From Natronococcus sp. CG52 (GTDB lineage: Archaea > Halobacteriota > Halobacteria > Halobacteriales > Natrialbaceae), in the NCBI RefSeq assembly GCF_023913515.1, contig NZ_CP099391.1, forward strand, positions 496,001-560,000: 64,000 bases of DNA. Reading direction: 5' to 3'. The position numbers and the translations under genes were made by a program. The notes beneath the pieces were generated by a model that was given only the letters and a program-made list of their open reading frames with translations, did no database searches and was not told the DNA's origin. Position 1 is the stretch's first letter. The number at the start of each line of letters is the position of its first letter. Shown piece after piece: positions 35,071-43,819 of the stretch.

Positions 35071-36141
35071 ATGAACCGACGCACCGCCCTGACGCTGTCC
35101 GGTACCGCGGCCGCGACCCTCGTCGCCGGTTGCCTCTCCGACGTCGCCGACTCCGGAAGTACCGGCGACGGCGAACTCGACGACGATCCCCCCGACAAGA
35201 GCGAGCCGACCGATCCGGCGGACGACGTCGCCAGATACGTCGCTGCACTCGAGGACGCACCGCTGACCGACGAAACCGAACACGCGACCCTTCGGGTCGA
35301 ACTCGTCGATTCGGTGATCGCGCCGGACGACCCCGTGCGGTTCTCTGCCACGCTGACGAACACGACCGACGAGACGCTCGTCGTCAGCTCAGGTGCACCC
35401 GCCCCGTTCGGCGTCGTCTGGGCGAGTCGGGCGGACGGCGATGACTACGAGAACGCCGTCACGCTCTGGACCGACGACTACGAGGACTCCACGCACGTCG
35501 GCACCGACGGCAAGCGCGTCGAGATCGTCAACGACATCGGTCTCTTGGAGGAGGTAGCGGCCGGCGAGACGCTCGAGCAATCGTTCGAACTGCACCCGGA
35601 GACGCCGAACCTCGCGGCCGGCGAGTACGTCGGCGAGATCGGCTGTAGCGTCTGGCCGGAAGACGACGAGGAGAACGGCTACGGGCTGAACGTTTCCCTC
35701 TCGTTCTCGCTCGAGCAGGCCGACGACGCTCAGCCGACCGACGGCTCCAGCGCAGCGTACGAGGTCGCCGACGAGGCGCCGTCGCTCGATTCGGACGCCG
35801 ACGAGGGGGAAAACGTCGTTCTCGCCCTCGAGAGCGAAGCGGACGCGGAGGTGACGTTCGAGTACGGCGACGCCGACGCGGTCGAGGCGTTCGTCGCGGA
35901 GACCGACTTCGAGACGGAGACGCTGGTTTACGTCCGAGGCGAAGCCCCGCAGGAGTGTTACCGGGCGGCCGTTCGGTCGCTCTCCTGGGAGGGGGAGACG
36001 CTCGCCGGACGCGTCGCGCTCGAAAAGGAAGCTGAGTACGAGGTCTGTAGCGACGCGATCTCCTATCCCGCAACGCTGGTTCGCCTCGAGACCGGCGGTC
36101 GAAGCGTCGAGGAGACGGACCTCGAGATCGTGGAAAACTGA
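35071..36141 (+). CDS. Tat lipoprotein of unknown function
   Basis: 356 residues. MNRRTALTLSGTAAATLVAG followed by CLSD is a twin-arginine signal with lipobox. An acidic linker (25-50) is followed by a predicted beta-sandwich (about 65-200; RVELVDSVIAPDDPVRFSAT, LTNTTDETLVVSSGAPAPFG) like those of haloarchaeal intracellular-protease-inhibitor-type or BsuPI-like domains. A second region (205-355) has two Cys (QECYRAAV, YEVCSDAI). Probably surface-anchored and facing the medium. No enzymatic motif recognised. Confidence 0.8.
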   Translation: MNRRTALTLSGTAAATLVAGCLSDVADSGSTGDGELDDDPPDKSEPTDPADDVARYVAALEDAPLTDETEHATLRVELVDSVIAPDDPVRFSATLTNTTDETLVVSSGAPAPFGVVWASRADGDDYENAVTLWTDDYEDSTHVGTDGKRVEIVNDIGLLEEVAAGETLEQSFELHPETPNLAAGEYVGEIGCSVWPEDDEENGYGLNVSLSFSLEQADDAQPTDGSSAAYEVADEAPSLDSDADEGENVVLALESEADAEVTFEYGDADAVEAFVAETDFETETLVYVRGEAPQECYRAAVRSLSWEGETLAGRVALEKEAEYEVCSDAISYPATLVRLETGGRSVEETDLEIVEN

Positions 36142-36240
36142 TCGATCGACCGCTACGAGGGGGGTCGTCGTCGGGCCCGCCACTTTGAGCGCGGTTTCTC
36201 TTCATCGACTATTAAGGTACGGGGGAGCTAACGGGCCGGT

Positions 36241-36630
36241 ATGACCTCGGGGTTGCTCCAATCGCAAACCGCGGACCGAGTCGTGACCACCGCCCGGACT
36301 GCCGTGGGGGACAGTCTTCGCTCGGTTACTTACTTCACGCGCGACGACTACGAACAGCTGTATCTCCGGGACGACCTTGAACGCGACGCCGACCTCTCGA
36401 CGTTCATCGGCCACGAGTGGCGCGGCTTCAAGGTCGCACAGAGCGCCTACGAGGGGTCGGAACTCGGCGAGTACCGGTACACGATCCGGGTGTTCGAGAA
36501 CGGCTTCCTGATCCGCATCACTTCGGAGCGCGAGGGCGTGTTCGTCACGACCGACGGGCTGACGATCAAGGACTTCGAAGAAACCGCGACCGCGATCAGC
36601 TCGGTTCTCGAGGAACGAAACCGCTCCTGA
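36241..36630 (+). CDS. Conserved haloarchaeal protein, probably DUF7522
   Basis: 129 residues. LRSVTYFTRDDYEQLYLRDD, GHEWRGFKVAQSAYEGSELG and GEYRYTIRVFENGFLIRITS form a roadblock-like alpha/beta pattern of a small Halobacteria-only family that I recall as DUF7522. It is cytoplasmic and without catalytic motif. Its TGA lies just before the end of a possible small gene on the other strand. Confidence 0.75.
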   Translation: MTSGLLQSQTADRVVTTARTAVGDSLRSVTYFTRDDYEQLYLRDDLERDADLSTFIGHEWRGFKVAQSAYEGSELGEYRYTIRVFENGFLIRITSEREGVFVTTDGLTIKDFEETATAISSVLEERNRS

Positions 36631-36632
36631 CG

Positions 36633-36779
36633 TCAGTCGTCTCCTCGATCCTCGGCCGTCGCCGAGAGCGTATCCGCATCGCGTTCCCCGCCGATCGGTA
36701 AGCCGGAGCCGAGTTCGCCGTCGATTCCGAGCAATCGAGCGAATCGGCGACGATCTGCAACGTGTCTATCGAGACTCAT
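36633..36779 (-). CDS. Possible 48-residue protein
   Basis: A short frame reading MSLDRHVADRRRFARLLGID, then a Gly-rich centre and an acidic end (TAEDRGDD). Composition is haloarchaeal protein-like and an AT-richer region precedes the ATG. It fills most of the spacer between two + strand genes. No family recognised. Confidence 0.4.
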   Translation of the reverse strand: MSLDRHVADRRRFARLLGIDGELGSGLPIGGERDADTLSATAEDRGDD

Positions 36780-36934
36780 GCCCGCTCAAAACGGGTGTCG
36801 CTGGTATAGTTATACAGCACATTTTCACGGAAACACGGAACTTCCTCGGCGAAACGATACGGAGCCGTGTCAGTGATTTCCGTGTAGTATCCACAGCGTA
36901 ACACCCTTTTTCGCCACACGCTTTACGTCCAGTA

Positions 36935-37459
36935 ATGACTGAATTGCCAGCAGCCGTCGACCGCGAACTCCAGTCCCACGACGCCTTCACGGCGACCGAC
37001 GACGGATACGATCTGACGACGACGGTCTTCGAGACGACCGTCACGGCGACCGACGCGGAGGGGAAACGCGACGGGCGCTTCCACGTCACCGTCACGCTCC
37101 CGTCGCTCGACGCCGCGGTCGCCGACGAGACCGTCGCCCCGGTCGTCGAGGACGGCTGGTTCGAGACCCTCGAGCGCCGTCTCGAGGACACGTTCACCGT
37201 CGCGAACACGAGCACGCACGAGGAACCGACCGTCGACCGCGACGGCGACGACGTCCGGGTCACGCTCGAGTACGTCGCCTGGGACGCCGGAGAGGGCGTT
37301 GACGACGCCAAAACGCTCATCGAGTACATCGAGGGAACCTACGCGCAGGGGATCATCCCGGGCTACGAGTACCGCGGTCCGGCGGCGACGCTGCTCGAGA
37401 ACGCCCAGAGCCAGGGCCAGGAGGCCAGCGAGGGCGGCAGCGGCGGTACGCCGATGTAG
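36935..37459 (+). CDS. DUF5813 family protein
   Basis: 174 residues. MTELPAAVDRELQSHDAFTA, then TVFETTVTATDAEGKRDGRF and VEDGWFETLERRLEDTFTVA match my memory of DUF5813, a Halobacteria-only family. The structured part ends near 150; the tail is Gly/Gln-rich and disordered. A T-run (CCCTTTTT near 36905) sits in the promoter region. Function unknown. Confidence 0.85.
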   Translation: MTELPAAVDRELQSHDAFTATDDGYDLTTTVFETTVTATDAEGKRDGRFHVTVTLPSLDAAVADETVAPVVEDGWFETLERRLEDTFTVANTSTHEEPTVDRDGDDVRVTLEYVAWDAGEGVDDAKTLIEYIEGTYAQGIIPGYEYRGPAATLLENAQSQGQEASEGGSGGTPM

Positions 37460-37603
37460 CTCGATTTCTTGACACCGTTTGTTCCGTTACTGTGGCCGGG
37501 AGCGCGGCTCGAGCACCGCGAGTGCCGCGTGACTCGGGGAAGGGCAGGCTGCTCACCGGCACGACGCTTCGCGTCTTCCGAACGACAGCGTAAAAGTTCG
37601 TTG

Positions 37604-37834
37604 TTAGTCCATCGCGATGTACGTCTTCGTATCGGTCACGCCATCGAGACTCTGCATATCCGTCGAGACGGCCTTGAGAACCTCGTAGACTTCTTCGGTG
37701 TCGACCTCGGCGATGATGTCGTAGTTGCCCGCGACGATGTGAGCCTCGACGACGGGCTCGATTTCCCTGATCGACGCGAGCAACCCCTCGGACTTTCCAG
37801 CGGCCGTCTTCACCATGATGAACGCGTGAACCAT
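37604..37834 (-). CDS. Stand-alone RAM / Lrp-AsnC ligand-binding domain protein
   Basis: 76 residues from MVHAFIMVKTAAGKSEGLLA. It is a complete RAM domain without the DNA-binding half: EAHIVAGNYDIIAEVDTEEV is the ligand-sensing core and TDTKTYIAMD the closing strand. Such small proteins bind amino acids or adenosine-type ligands and can regulate partners. It is divergent from trkA and highly similar to the protein encoded just after trkA (both contain AHIVAGxxDIIA and TYIAMD). Confidence 0.85.
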   Translation of the reverse strand: MVHAFIMVKTAAGKSEGLLASIREIEPVVEAHIVAGNYDIIAEVDTEEVYEVLKAVSTDMQSLDGVTDTKTYIAMD

Positions 37835-37949
37835 CTGTCTCGACGGTGTGGTACAGTTTCGCACGACTAAAGCTTTTGTGTCGGTCTCTCGGGAGTGGTA
37901 TGGGAACCCGGGGCAAACTTATTGGCGGGGGCGAGCGTACCCTTCGTTC

Positions 37950-38651
37950 ATGCGGTTTGTGATCATCGGTGCCGGACGAGTCGGCCTGCGCACAGCGCGT
38001 GTCTTGCGCGAGGAGGGACACGAGGTGACGATCATCGAACGAGACGACGCGATGGTACGACGTGCCCGGAACCAGGAGTTTACCGTCGTCGAGGGCGACG
38101 GCTCCCAGGAATCGGTTCTCGAGGAGGCCGACATCAAGGCAACCGACGCGCTGGGTGCGCTGACCGGCGACCTGAACGTCAACTTCACGGCCTCTATGAT
38201 CGCCAAACACCACGGCTGCAGAACGGTCATGCGCATCGACGAGGCCTACCGCGAGGGGATCTACCGCAAGTACGCCGAGGAGGTCGACGAGATCATCTAC
38301 CCCGAACGGCTGGGCGCGATCGGAGCGAAAAACGCCCTGCTCGGCGGCACCATCCGTGCTATCGCGGACATCGCGCCGCACCTGCAGGTCGTCGAACTCA
38401 CGCTCACCCAGGAGGCGCCGATCAACGGCTACACGATCAGCGAACTGCAACTTCCCGCCGACGCGACCGTCCTCGCCTTCGGCAAATGCGAGGATCCGCT
38501 CGAGATCCCCTCGGCGGACGAATCGCTCGAGACCGGCGATCGGCTCGTCGTGCTGGCGGACTACAAGGTGTTGAGCGAGGTCAGACAGCTTATCGTCGGC
38601 GAGACGGAGACGCGGGCAGCAGCGAACGCGGGCACTGGAGGTGTCAACTGA
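37950..38651 (+). CDS. trkA: TrkA-type K+ channel/transporter regulatory subunit
   Basis: 233 residues. N-terminal RCK domain with the NAD(H)-binding GAGRVGLRTARVL (7-19), IIERDD at the end of strand 2, and LTGDLNVNFTASMIAKHHGC. A C-terminal TrkA_C domain (about 150-220) follows. These subunits gate Trk/Ktr potassium systems in response to nucleotides. No Trk membrane subunit is nearby. The following RAM-domain gene overlaps by one base (TGATG), implying coupled translation. An upstream start at 37848 is unlikely. Confidence 0.9.
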   Translation: MRFVIIGAGRVGLRTARVLREEGHEVTIIERDDAMVRRARNQEFTVVEGDGSQESVLEEADIKATDALGALTGDLNVNFTASMIAKHHGCRTVMRIDEAYREGIYRKYAEEVDEIIYPERLGAIGAKNALLGGTIRAIADIAPHLQVVELTLTQEAPINGYTISELQLPADATVLAFGKCEDPLEIPSADESLETGDRLVVLADYKVLSEVRQLIVGETETRAAANAGTGGVN

Positions 38652-38881
38652 TGGTTACGGCTTTCGTCATGATCAAAGCGAATACGGGCGAGGCGGACCG
38701 ACTCAGAAACAACATCGAATCGATCGACGGCGTCGAATCCGCACACATCGTCGCGGGTGACGTCGATATCATCGCGAAGGCGTCGGTCGAGGCGCCGGCC
38801 GCAGTCAAGAACATCGCGGCGACGGAGATCCAGGGAATCCGCGGCGTCGAGGACACGCAGACGTACATCGCGATGGACTAG
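38651..38881 (+). CDS. Stand-alone RAM / Lrp-AsnC ligand-binding domain protein
   Basis: 76 residues from MVTAFVMIKANTGEADRLRN, same length and pattern as the protein at 37604-37834 (SAHIVAGDVDIIAKASVEAP, EDTQTYIAMD). Translationally coupled to trkA. It is likely a ligand-sensing partner of the TrkA subunit, an inference from the conserved arrangement seen here rather than from known biochemistry. Confidence 0.85.
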   Translation: MVTAFVMIKANTGEADRLRNNIESIDGVESAHIVAGDVDIIAKASVEAPAAVKNIAATEIQGIRGVEDTQTYIAMD

Positions 38882-38900
38882 AGCCCAACTTTTGCGCTGC

Positions 38901-39010
38901 GGGCCGGCTTCGCCGGCCCTCGGCAAAACTTGGATGAAAAGCACTTCTTCCTCTGTTCGTTCCCTCGCTCACGGCTTCGCCGTTCGCTTTTCCGCGGCGC
39001 AAAGCGCCGC
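38901..39010. repeat. Cluster of perfect hairpins in spacer
   Basis: Hairpins with 3-base loops: GGGCCGGC (38901-38908), TTC, GCCGGCCC (38912-38919); ACGGC (38971-38975), TTC, GCCGT (38979-38983); CGCGGCGC (38993-39000), AAA, GCGCCGCG (39004-39011). The first may end the trkA transcript. The surrounding 38882-39157 has no coding frame I accept. Confidence 0.7.
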
Positions 39011-39157
39011 GCTCACAGTCACTCACATCGGTCGTCGGCCCGCTCGCGCCTGCGGCGCTCGCGGCGGAGTGCGGTGAACCGCTTGCCCTTCCCCGGTCGG
39101 CTCGAGCCTGCCTGTTGAGGCCGTAGCCCTTTCAGGCCGACACTGGTACGGTAGAAC

Positions 39158-39517
39158 ATGGCAGATTATCAGCCGGACTACCTGGAGGACCCGCCCGAAA
39201 TCGACTGACCAGAGGAGAACGAGACCCCCACGTCCGACGATCTCGGTCCCGCGTCGGAGGACGACCTCGAACTGGTCGGGATGGCGAGTACGGGCGCCCC
39301 GGTGCTTCACAGCGCCGAGTCTTCGATGCTGTACCACGGCGAGGTGAACGAAGACGGCCGCGTTACGCCCAGGCTCGACAACGAGGTCGACGTCGACACC
39401 GGAGACGACGGCTCGCTGGCGGATGCGATCAGCGACCTCGGCGACCGACTCGGCTGGGATTCGCTGACCGACTACGGCCGCGAACACTCGGGCGGACAGG
39501 AGCCGCCGAAGGAGTGA
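39158..39517 (+). pseudogene. Small acidic protein gene with in-frame TGA
   Basis: From ATG 39158 the frame reads MADYQPDYLEDPPEID, then TGA (39206-39208), then PEENETPTSDDLGPASEDDL and on without interruption to a normal TGA at 39515. Both sides have the same acidic codon use, so a single TGG-to-TGA change (Trp17) is the simplest explanation. The distal part contains MASTGAPVLHSAESSMLYHG and a Gly/Asp-rich end. Restart at ATG 39281 could yield 78 residues. A sequencing error is also possible. Family not recognised. Confidence 0.65.
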
Positions 39518-39575
39518 ATCGTCGAGGGATCGAGTCGCGCACGATCTGACGGCCGCTGAGCCGGCCGTCGACCGA

Positions 39576-40622
39576 TCAGTGCTCGAGTTCCTGACTCTCT
39601 TCTCGAGATGCGAACTCCTCGAGCCACGCCCGCTGCTTGTCGAGTCGCGGCGGAACGTCGTCGTAGACCGGTTCGAAGACCTCTCCGGGTTCCGGTTCGG
39701 GAGTCGACTCGGCGATCTCGACGGCCTCCTCGAGTTCCGCCTCGGCTTCCTCACGGATCTCCTCGACGAACGCGTCGTCGAGCGCGCCCTGCTCGCGGAG
39801 GTACGACTCGTAGCGCTCGAGGGGGTCCGCGGTGCGCCAGTCGGGGAGGTCATCGCGCTCCTCGCGGTAGCGCGAGGGGTCGTCGCTGGTCGTGTGCGCG
39901 CCCTGGCGGTAGGTCAGGCTCTCGACGAGGACGGGTTCGCCGTCGCGAGCGCGCTCGAGGGCGGCTTCGGTGATCTCTCGAACGGCGAGCGGGTCGTTTC
40001 CGTCGACGCGGACTCCCTCGAAGCCGTAGGCCTCGGCCTTCTGGGCGATGGTCGCGCTCGCGGTCTGGCGCTCGCGCGGCAGCGAGATCGCCCAGTGGTT
40101 GTTCTCGCAGAAGAAGACGACAGGCGCCTCGAAGACGCCGGCGAAGTTGAGCCCCTCGTGGAAGTCGCCCTCGCTCGTCGCGCCGTCGCCGAAGTAACAG
40201 CAGATAGCTTCGTCGGAATCCGAGTAGTTGGCGGCCATTCCCATTCCCGCGGCGTGGGGGATCTGGGTCGCGATCGGCACCGCCTGCGGGAAGACGTTCA
40301 GTTCGTGATCGGATGCGTACTCGGGGTAGCCCCGGCGAAAGAGCAAAATGTCGCTCATCGGAACACCGTGGGCGATCTGCATCGCGTTCGACCGGTAGGT
40401 CGGCACGAGCCAGTCGTCGTCCGCGAGTGCGTGTGCGGCCCCGACCTGGGACCCTTCCTGGCCCTTGTAGGGCGGGTAGCCGCTCATCCATCCGCGCCGC
40501 TGGAGGGCGAGTGCGCGCTCGTCGAACCGACGCGTCCGAACGACGTCACGGTAGATTTCGAGGGCCTCATCGACGGACACGCGGGTGTCCTCGAGGGCGG
40601 TCTCACCGATCACGCGGTGCAT
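39576..40622 (-). CDS. TPP-dependent 2-oxoacid dehydrogenase E1 alpha subunit
   Basis: 348 residues from MHRVIGETALEDTRVSVDEA. The thiamine pyrophosphate motif starts at GDGATSEGDFHEGLNFAGVF and ends in FFCENNHWAI, with the usual RQGAHTTSDDPSRYR phosphorylation-loop region. It is the alpha subunit of a pyruvate or branched-chain 2-oxoacid dehydrogenase. The beta subunit, E2 and E3 genes are not adjacent, so this is a stand-alone copy; its partner and substrate are unknown. The C-terminal 60 residues are an acidic helical extension. Confidence 0.9.
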   Translation of the reverse strand: MHRVIGETALEDTRVSVDEALEIYRDVVRTRRFDERALALQRRGWMSGYPPYKGQEGSQVGAAHALADDDWLVPTYRSNAMQIAHGVPMSDILLFRRGYPEYASDHELNVFPQAVPIATQIPHAAGMGMAANYSDSDEAICCYFGDGATSEGDFHEGLNFAGVFEAPVVFFCENNHWAISLPRERQTASATIAQKAEAYGFEGVRVDGNDPLAVREITEAALERARDGEPVLVESLTYRQGAHTTSDDPSRYREERDDLPDWRTADPLERYESYLREQGALDDAFVEEIREEAEAELEEAVEIAESTPEPEPGEVFEPVYDDVPPRLDKQRAWLEEFASREESQELEH

Positions 40623-40660
40623 GCCACGAGCGTGGTAGGGAGCGGTGAAAGTGATTCCGG

Positions 40661-41281
40661 TTACTCGTCCGAAGCGTCCGCCTCGTTTGCTTCGAGGGCG
40701 TTTGCGACGACCTCCTCGACGCGCTCGAGGACGATCTCCGGGGGCTGAGTCGCGTCCACCCGGACGAACCGGTTCGGATCGCGTTCGATCAGCCGTTCGT
40801 AGTTGTCCCGGACGCCGGAGAGGTACTCGGCGCGCTCGAACTTGTTCGTCGTTCCCGCGCGGGCGGCGGCGGTCTCCGGATCGAGATCGAGGTAGATCGT
40901 CAGGTCGGGTTCGACGGAGAACGCGCGGTGGATGCCGACGACGTACTCGAGCGGTCGCGTGATCACCCCCTCCAGCGTCGCTCCCTGGTAGGCGAACCGC
41001 GAGTCCGAGTAGCGGTCCGAGATGACGAGGTCGCCGCGCTCGAGGGCGGGTTCGATCACTCGCGAGAGGTGGTCGGCGTGGTCTGCGGTGTAGAGAAACA
41101 GCTCGGCGAGCGGGTCGGCGTCGTCGTCCTCGATCGAACGGTAGACGGCCTCTCCGTACCACGATCCCGTCTCTCCGGAGGTGGGTTCCGTGGTGAACGT
41201 CGCGTCCGGATAGACGTCGTGAAGTGCCTCCCAGACCGTCGTCTTGCCGCTCCCGTCCAGTCCCTCGAGCGTCACGAGCAT
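40661..41281 (-). CDS. tmk: Thymidylate kinase
   Basis: 206 residues. Walker [10 protein letters not shown] (7-15), the DR(Y/H) motif in [14 protein letters not shown], and the LID region [20 protein letters not shown] fit dTMP kinase, which makes dTDP for DNA synthesis. Length normal. It lies 38 bases upstream of the E1 alpha gene on the same strand and could be co-transcribed, though the functions are unrelated. Confidence 0.93.
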   Translation of the reverse strand: MLVTLEGLDGSGKTTVWEALHDVYPDATFTTEPTSGETGSWYGEAVYRSIEDDDADPLAELFLYTADHADHLSRVIEPALERGDLVISDRYSDSRFAYQGATLEGVITRPLEYVVGIHRAFSVEPDLTIYLDLDPETAAARAGTTNKFERAEYLSGVRDNYERLIERDPNRFVRVDATQPPEIVLERVEEVVANALEANEADASDE

Positions 41282-41386
41282 ATCCCTACCTCTCGCGGGT
41301 GGCTACAAGGTTCTGACGTCATCGTCCTGCCAGTCCCTTACAATGTGCCGTCTAGCTATTTATCGCTCCGAACTGGTACGTTAGAT

Positions 41387-42292
41387 ATGAACGTTCTCGT
41401 CGCCGGTGGAACCGGCTTTATCGGTACGAACCTCTGTGCGGAACTGCACGAGCGCGGCCACGAGGTGACGGCCCTCTCGCGCGATCCCAGCGGTGCTGAC
41501 CTTCCACCGGGCGTCGACCGGGCGATGGGCGACGCCAGCGCCTACGACTCGATCGTCGACGTCGTCGACGGCCACGACGCCGTCGTCAACCTCGTCTCGC
41601 TGTCGCCGCTGTACCAGCCGCCCGAGGGCACCAGCCACCGAGAAATCCACCTCGGCGGCACGGAGAATCTCGTTCGAGCCTGCGAGGAGCGCGGCGTCGA
41701 CCGGTTCGTCCAGATGAGCGGGCTCGAAGCGGATCCGGACGCGCCGACCGAGTTCCTCCGCGCGAAGGGCGAGGCCGAGTCGGTCGTCGCCGACTCCGCC
41801 CTCGAGTGGACGATCTTCCGTCCCTCCGTCGTCTTCGGGGACGGGGGCGAGTTCGTCGAGTTCGCGAAGAAGGTGACGACGCCGTACGTAACGGGACTAC
41901 CCGCCGGCGGCAAAACTCGGTTCCAGCCGATCTGGGTGGGCGACCTCGTCCCGACGCTCGCGGACGCGCTCGAGGACGACGATCACGTCGGCGAGACGTA
42001 CGAGATCGCCGGCCCGCAGATCGTCACGCTCGCCGACGTCACCGAACTCGCCTACGAGGCGGAGGGGGAGTCCGTAACCATCGTTCCGATTCCGATGGGA
42101 CTGGCGAAACTCGGACTCGCGGCAGTCGATTCCATTCCCTTCGTTCCGTTCGGTCCCGACCAGGCCCGGTCGCTCGAGATGAGCAACACCGTCGTCGACA
42201 ACGACATCATCGCCTTCGGTGTCGACCGAGACGATCTGCTGCCGATCAGGGCCTATCTCGGCCTCGAGAGGGGCGGACCCGGCGCCAGTTAG
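41387..42292 (+). CDS. NDUFA9-like NAD(P)-binding epimerase-family protein
   Basis: 301 residues. Rossmann motif GGTGFIGTNL (7-16), then ALSRDPSG, GDASAYDSI and EFLRAKGEAESVV, typical of atypical short-chain dehydrogenases related to the complex I subunit NDUFA9. The YxxxK catalytic pair is replaced (LRAKGEAE). These proteins bind NAD(P)H and often have structural or lipid-quinone-related roles. The C-terminal region (MGLAKLGLAAVDSIPFVPFG) is hydrophobic and may touch the membrane. Start at MNVLVAGG; upstream AT-rich sequence (TAGCTATTTATCGC) likely contains the promoter. Confidence 0.87.
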   Translation: MNVLVAGGTGFIGTNLCAELHERGHEVTALSRDPSGADLPPGVDRAMGDASAYDSIVDVVDGHDAVVNLVSLSPLYQPPEGTSHREIHLGGTENLVRACEERGVDRFVQMSGLEADPDAPTEFLRAKGEAESVVADSALEWTIFRPSVVFGDGGEFVEFAKKVTTPYVTGLPAGGKTRFQPIWVGDLVPTLADALEDDDHVGETYEIAGPQIVTLADVTELAYEAEGESVTIVPIPMGLAKLGLAAVDSIPFVPFGPDQARSLEMSNTVVDNDIIAFGVDRDDLLPIRAYLGLERGGPGAS

Positions 42293-42440
42293 GCGGTCGT
42301 CGACGTTCTCCTGCGGAACACCTGACAGCAGTCAAACAAGAACGATACTGATAGGATCGATTTACTCGAGCGAATATACTCGCAAAAAGTCGCTTCCGTA
42401 TTGCGGTTTTCCGATACATTCATCCGCTGATGAAAGTCAG

Positions 42441-42470
42441 TCTATCACAAGACTTATAGTCTCTATCACA
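42441..42470 (+). promoter_or_regulatory. Direct repeats around a TATA-like box upstream of cetZ
   Basis: TCTATCACA occurs at 42441-42449 and again at 42462-42470, flanking GACTTATAGTC, which carries a TATA-like core and GACT/AGTC arms. It ends 34 bases before the cetZ start. The spacing suits a core promoter with flanking regulator half-sites. Confidence 0.5.
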
Positions 42471-42504
42471 CTGGTACCAATCCAACGGAGCCCCCTGATA
42501 ATCA

Positions 42505-43683
42505 ATGAAGCTGGCGATGATCGGATTCGGACAGGCCGGTGGCAAAATCGTCGATCGATTCCTCGACTACGACGATCGGACGAACAGCGGGATCGTCCGC
42601 GCGGCAGTCGCCGTCAACTCTGCGAAGGCAGACCTCATCGGTCTCGAGAATATCCCACAGGAGAATCGCGTACTCATCGGCCAGGCCCGCGTAAAGGGCC
42701 ACGGCGTGGGTGCGGACAACGAACTCGGCGCGGAGATCGCCGAGGAGGACATCGACGAGGTTCAGAACGCTATCGACGCGATCCCGACCCACGAGGTCGA
42801 CGCGTTCCTCGTCGTCTCGGGAATGGGCGGCGGCACCGGTTCCGGTGGCGCGCCCGTCCTCGCGAAACACCTCAAACGGATCTACACGATCCCGGTCTAC
42901 GGACTCGGCGTGCTTCCGGGGACGGACGAAGGCGGAATCTACACGCTCAACGCGGCCCGCTCGTTCCAGACGTTCGTTCGCGAAGTCGACAATCTGCTCG
43001 TCTTCGACAACGACTCCTGGCGGCAGACGGGCGAGTCCGTCGAGGGCGGCTACGACCAGATCAACGAGGAGATCGTCCGCCGGTTCGGCATCCTCTTCGG
43101 CGCCGGCGAGGTCGGCGACGGGCAGGACGTCGCCGAGAGCGTTGTCGACTCCTCCGAGATCATCAACACCCTCTCGGGTGGTGGCGTCTCGACGGTCGGT
43201 TACGCCAGCGAGGACGTCGAACTCGGTACGAACGGCGGCCTCCTCTCCCGGTTCACCGGCGGCGAACAGGGCGACGACGATCTGGACGCGGCGAACACGA
43301 CCAACCGCATCACGAGCCTCGTTCGCAAGGCCGCACTCGGCCGCCTCACGCTCCCGTGTGAGATCGAGGGCACCGAGCGCGCGCTGCTCGTGCTCTCCGG
43401 TCCCCCGGAGTATCTGAACCGGAAAGGCATCGAACGCGGGCGGAAGTGGCTCGAGGAGGAAACCGGCAGCATGGAAGTTCGCGGCGGCGACTTCCCGCGC
43501 CAGGAGCCGGAGGTGTCGGCCGCGATCTTGCTCTCGGGCGTGACGAACGTGCCGCGGATCAAGCGCCTCCAGCAGGTCGCGATCGAAGCGCAGGACAACA
43601 TCGACGACATCCAGGCCGAGAGCGAAGAGAACCTCGAAGAACTCGTCGAAGACGACGAGGACGAACTCGAGCCGCTCTTCTAG
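42505..43683 (+). CDS. cetZ: CetZ family tubulin-like protein
   Basis: 392 residues. GTP-binding tubulin signature GGGTGSGG (108-115), N-terminal [11 protein letters not shown] loop, and the T7-like [12 protein letters not shown] region. CetZ proteins polymerise with GTP and in Haloferax control the rod shape needed for motility, distinct from FtsZ. The sequence [20 protein letters not shown] and length resemble CetZ1. The tail is acidic ([15 protein letters not shown]). The upstream repeat/TATA arrangement suggests regulated expression. Confidence 0.93.
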   Translation: MKLAMIGFGQAGGKIVDRFLDYDDRTNSGIVRAAVAVNSAKADLIGLENIPQENRVLIGQARVKGHGVGADNELGAEIAEEDIDEVQNAIDAIPTHEVDAFLVVSGMGGGTGSGGAPVLAKHLKRIYTIPVYGLGVLPGTDEGGIYTLNAARSFQTFVREVDNLLVFDNDSWRQTGESVEGGYDQINEEIVRRFGILFGAGEVGDGQDVAESVVDSSEIINTLSGGGVSTVGYASEDVELGTNGGLLSRFTGGEQGDDDLDAANTTNRITSLVRKAALGRLTLPCEIEGTERALLVLSGPPEYLNRKGIERGRKWLEEETGSMEVRGGDFPRQEPEVSAAILLSGVTNVPRIKRLQQVAIEAQDNIDDIQAESEENLEELVEDDEDELEPLF

Positions 43684-43819
43684 GCCGGCGCCCTCGCGAT
43701 CGATCATCGACAGCGCCCGCGTCCGTGCCGGGGGGCACGCGGTGGGTCTCGCGGCGTCGCCGTCGTCGATCTCGGGAGTCCGACGTTCTTTTGAGCGCGT
43801 ACTGGCAAGCACAGCTAAG

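Noticed and set aside
38930-39118. Short + strand ORFs in the hairpin-rich spacer
   Set aside because: They read through the palindromes, are Arg/Ser-rich and have no coding character.
39206-39208. Selenocysteine or pyrrolysine decoding of the internal TGA
   Set aside because: Haloarchaea are not known to encode selenocysteine, pyrrolysine uses TAG, and no SECIS-like element is visible; a Trp codon mutation is simpler.
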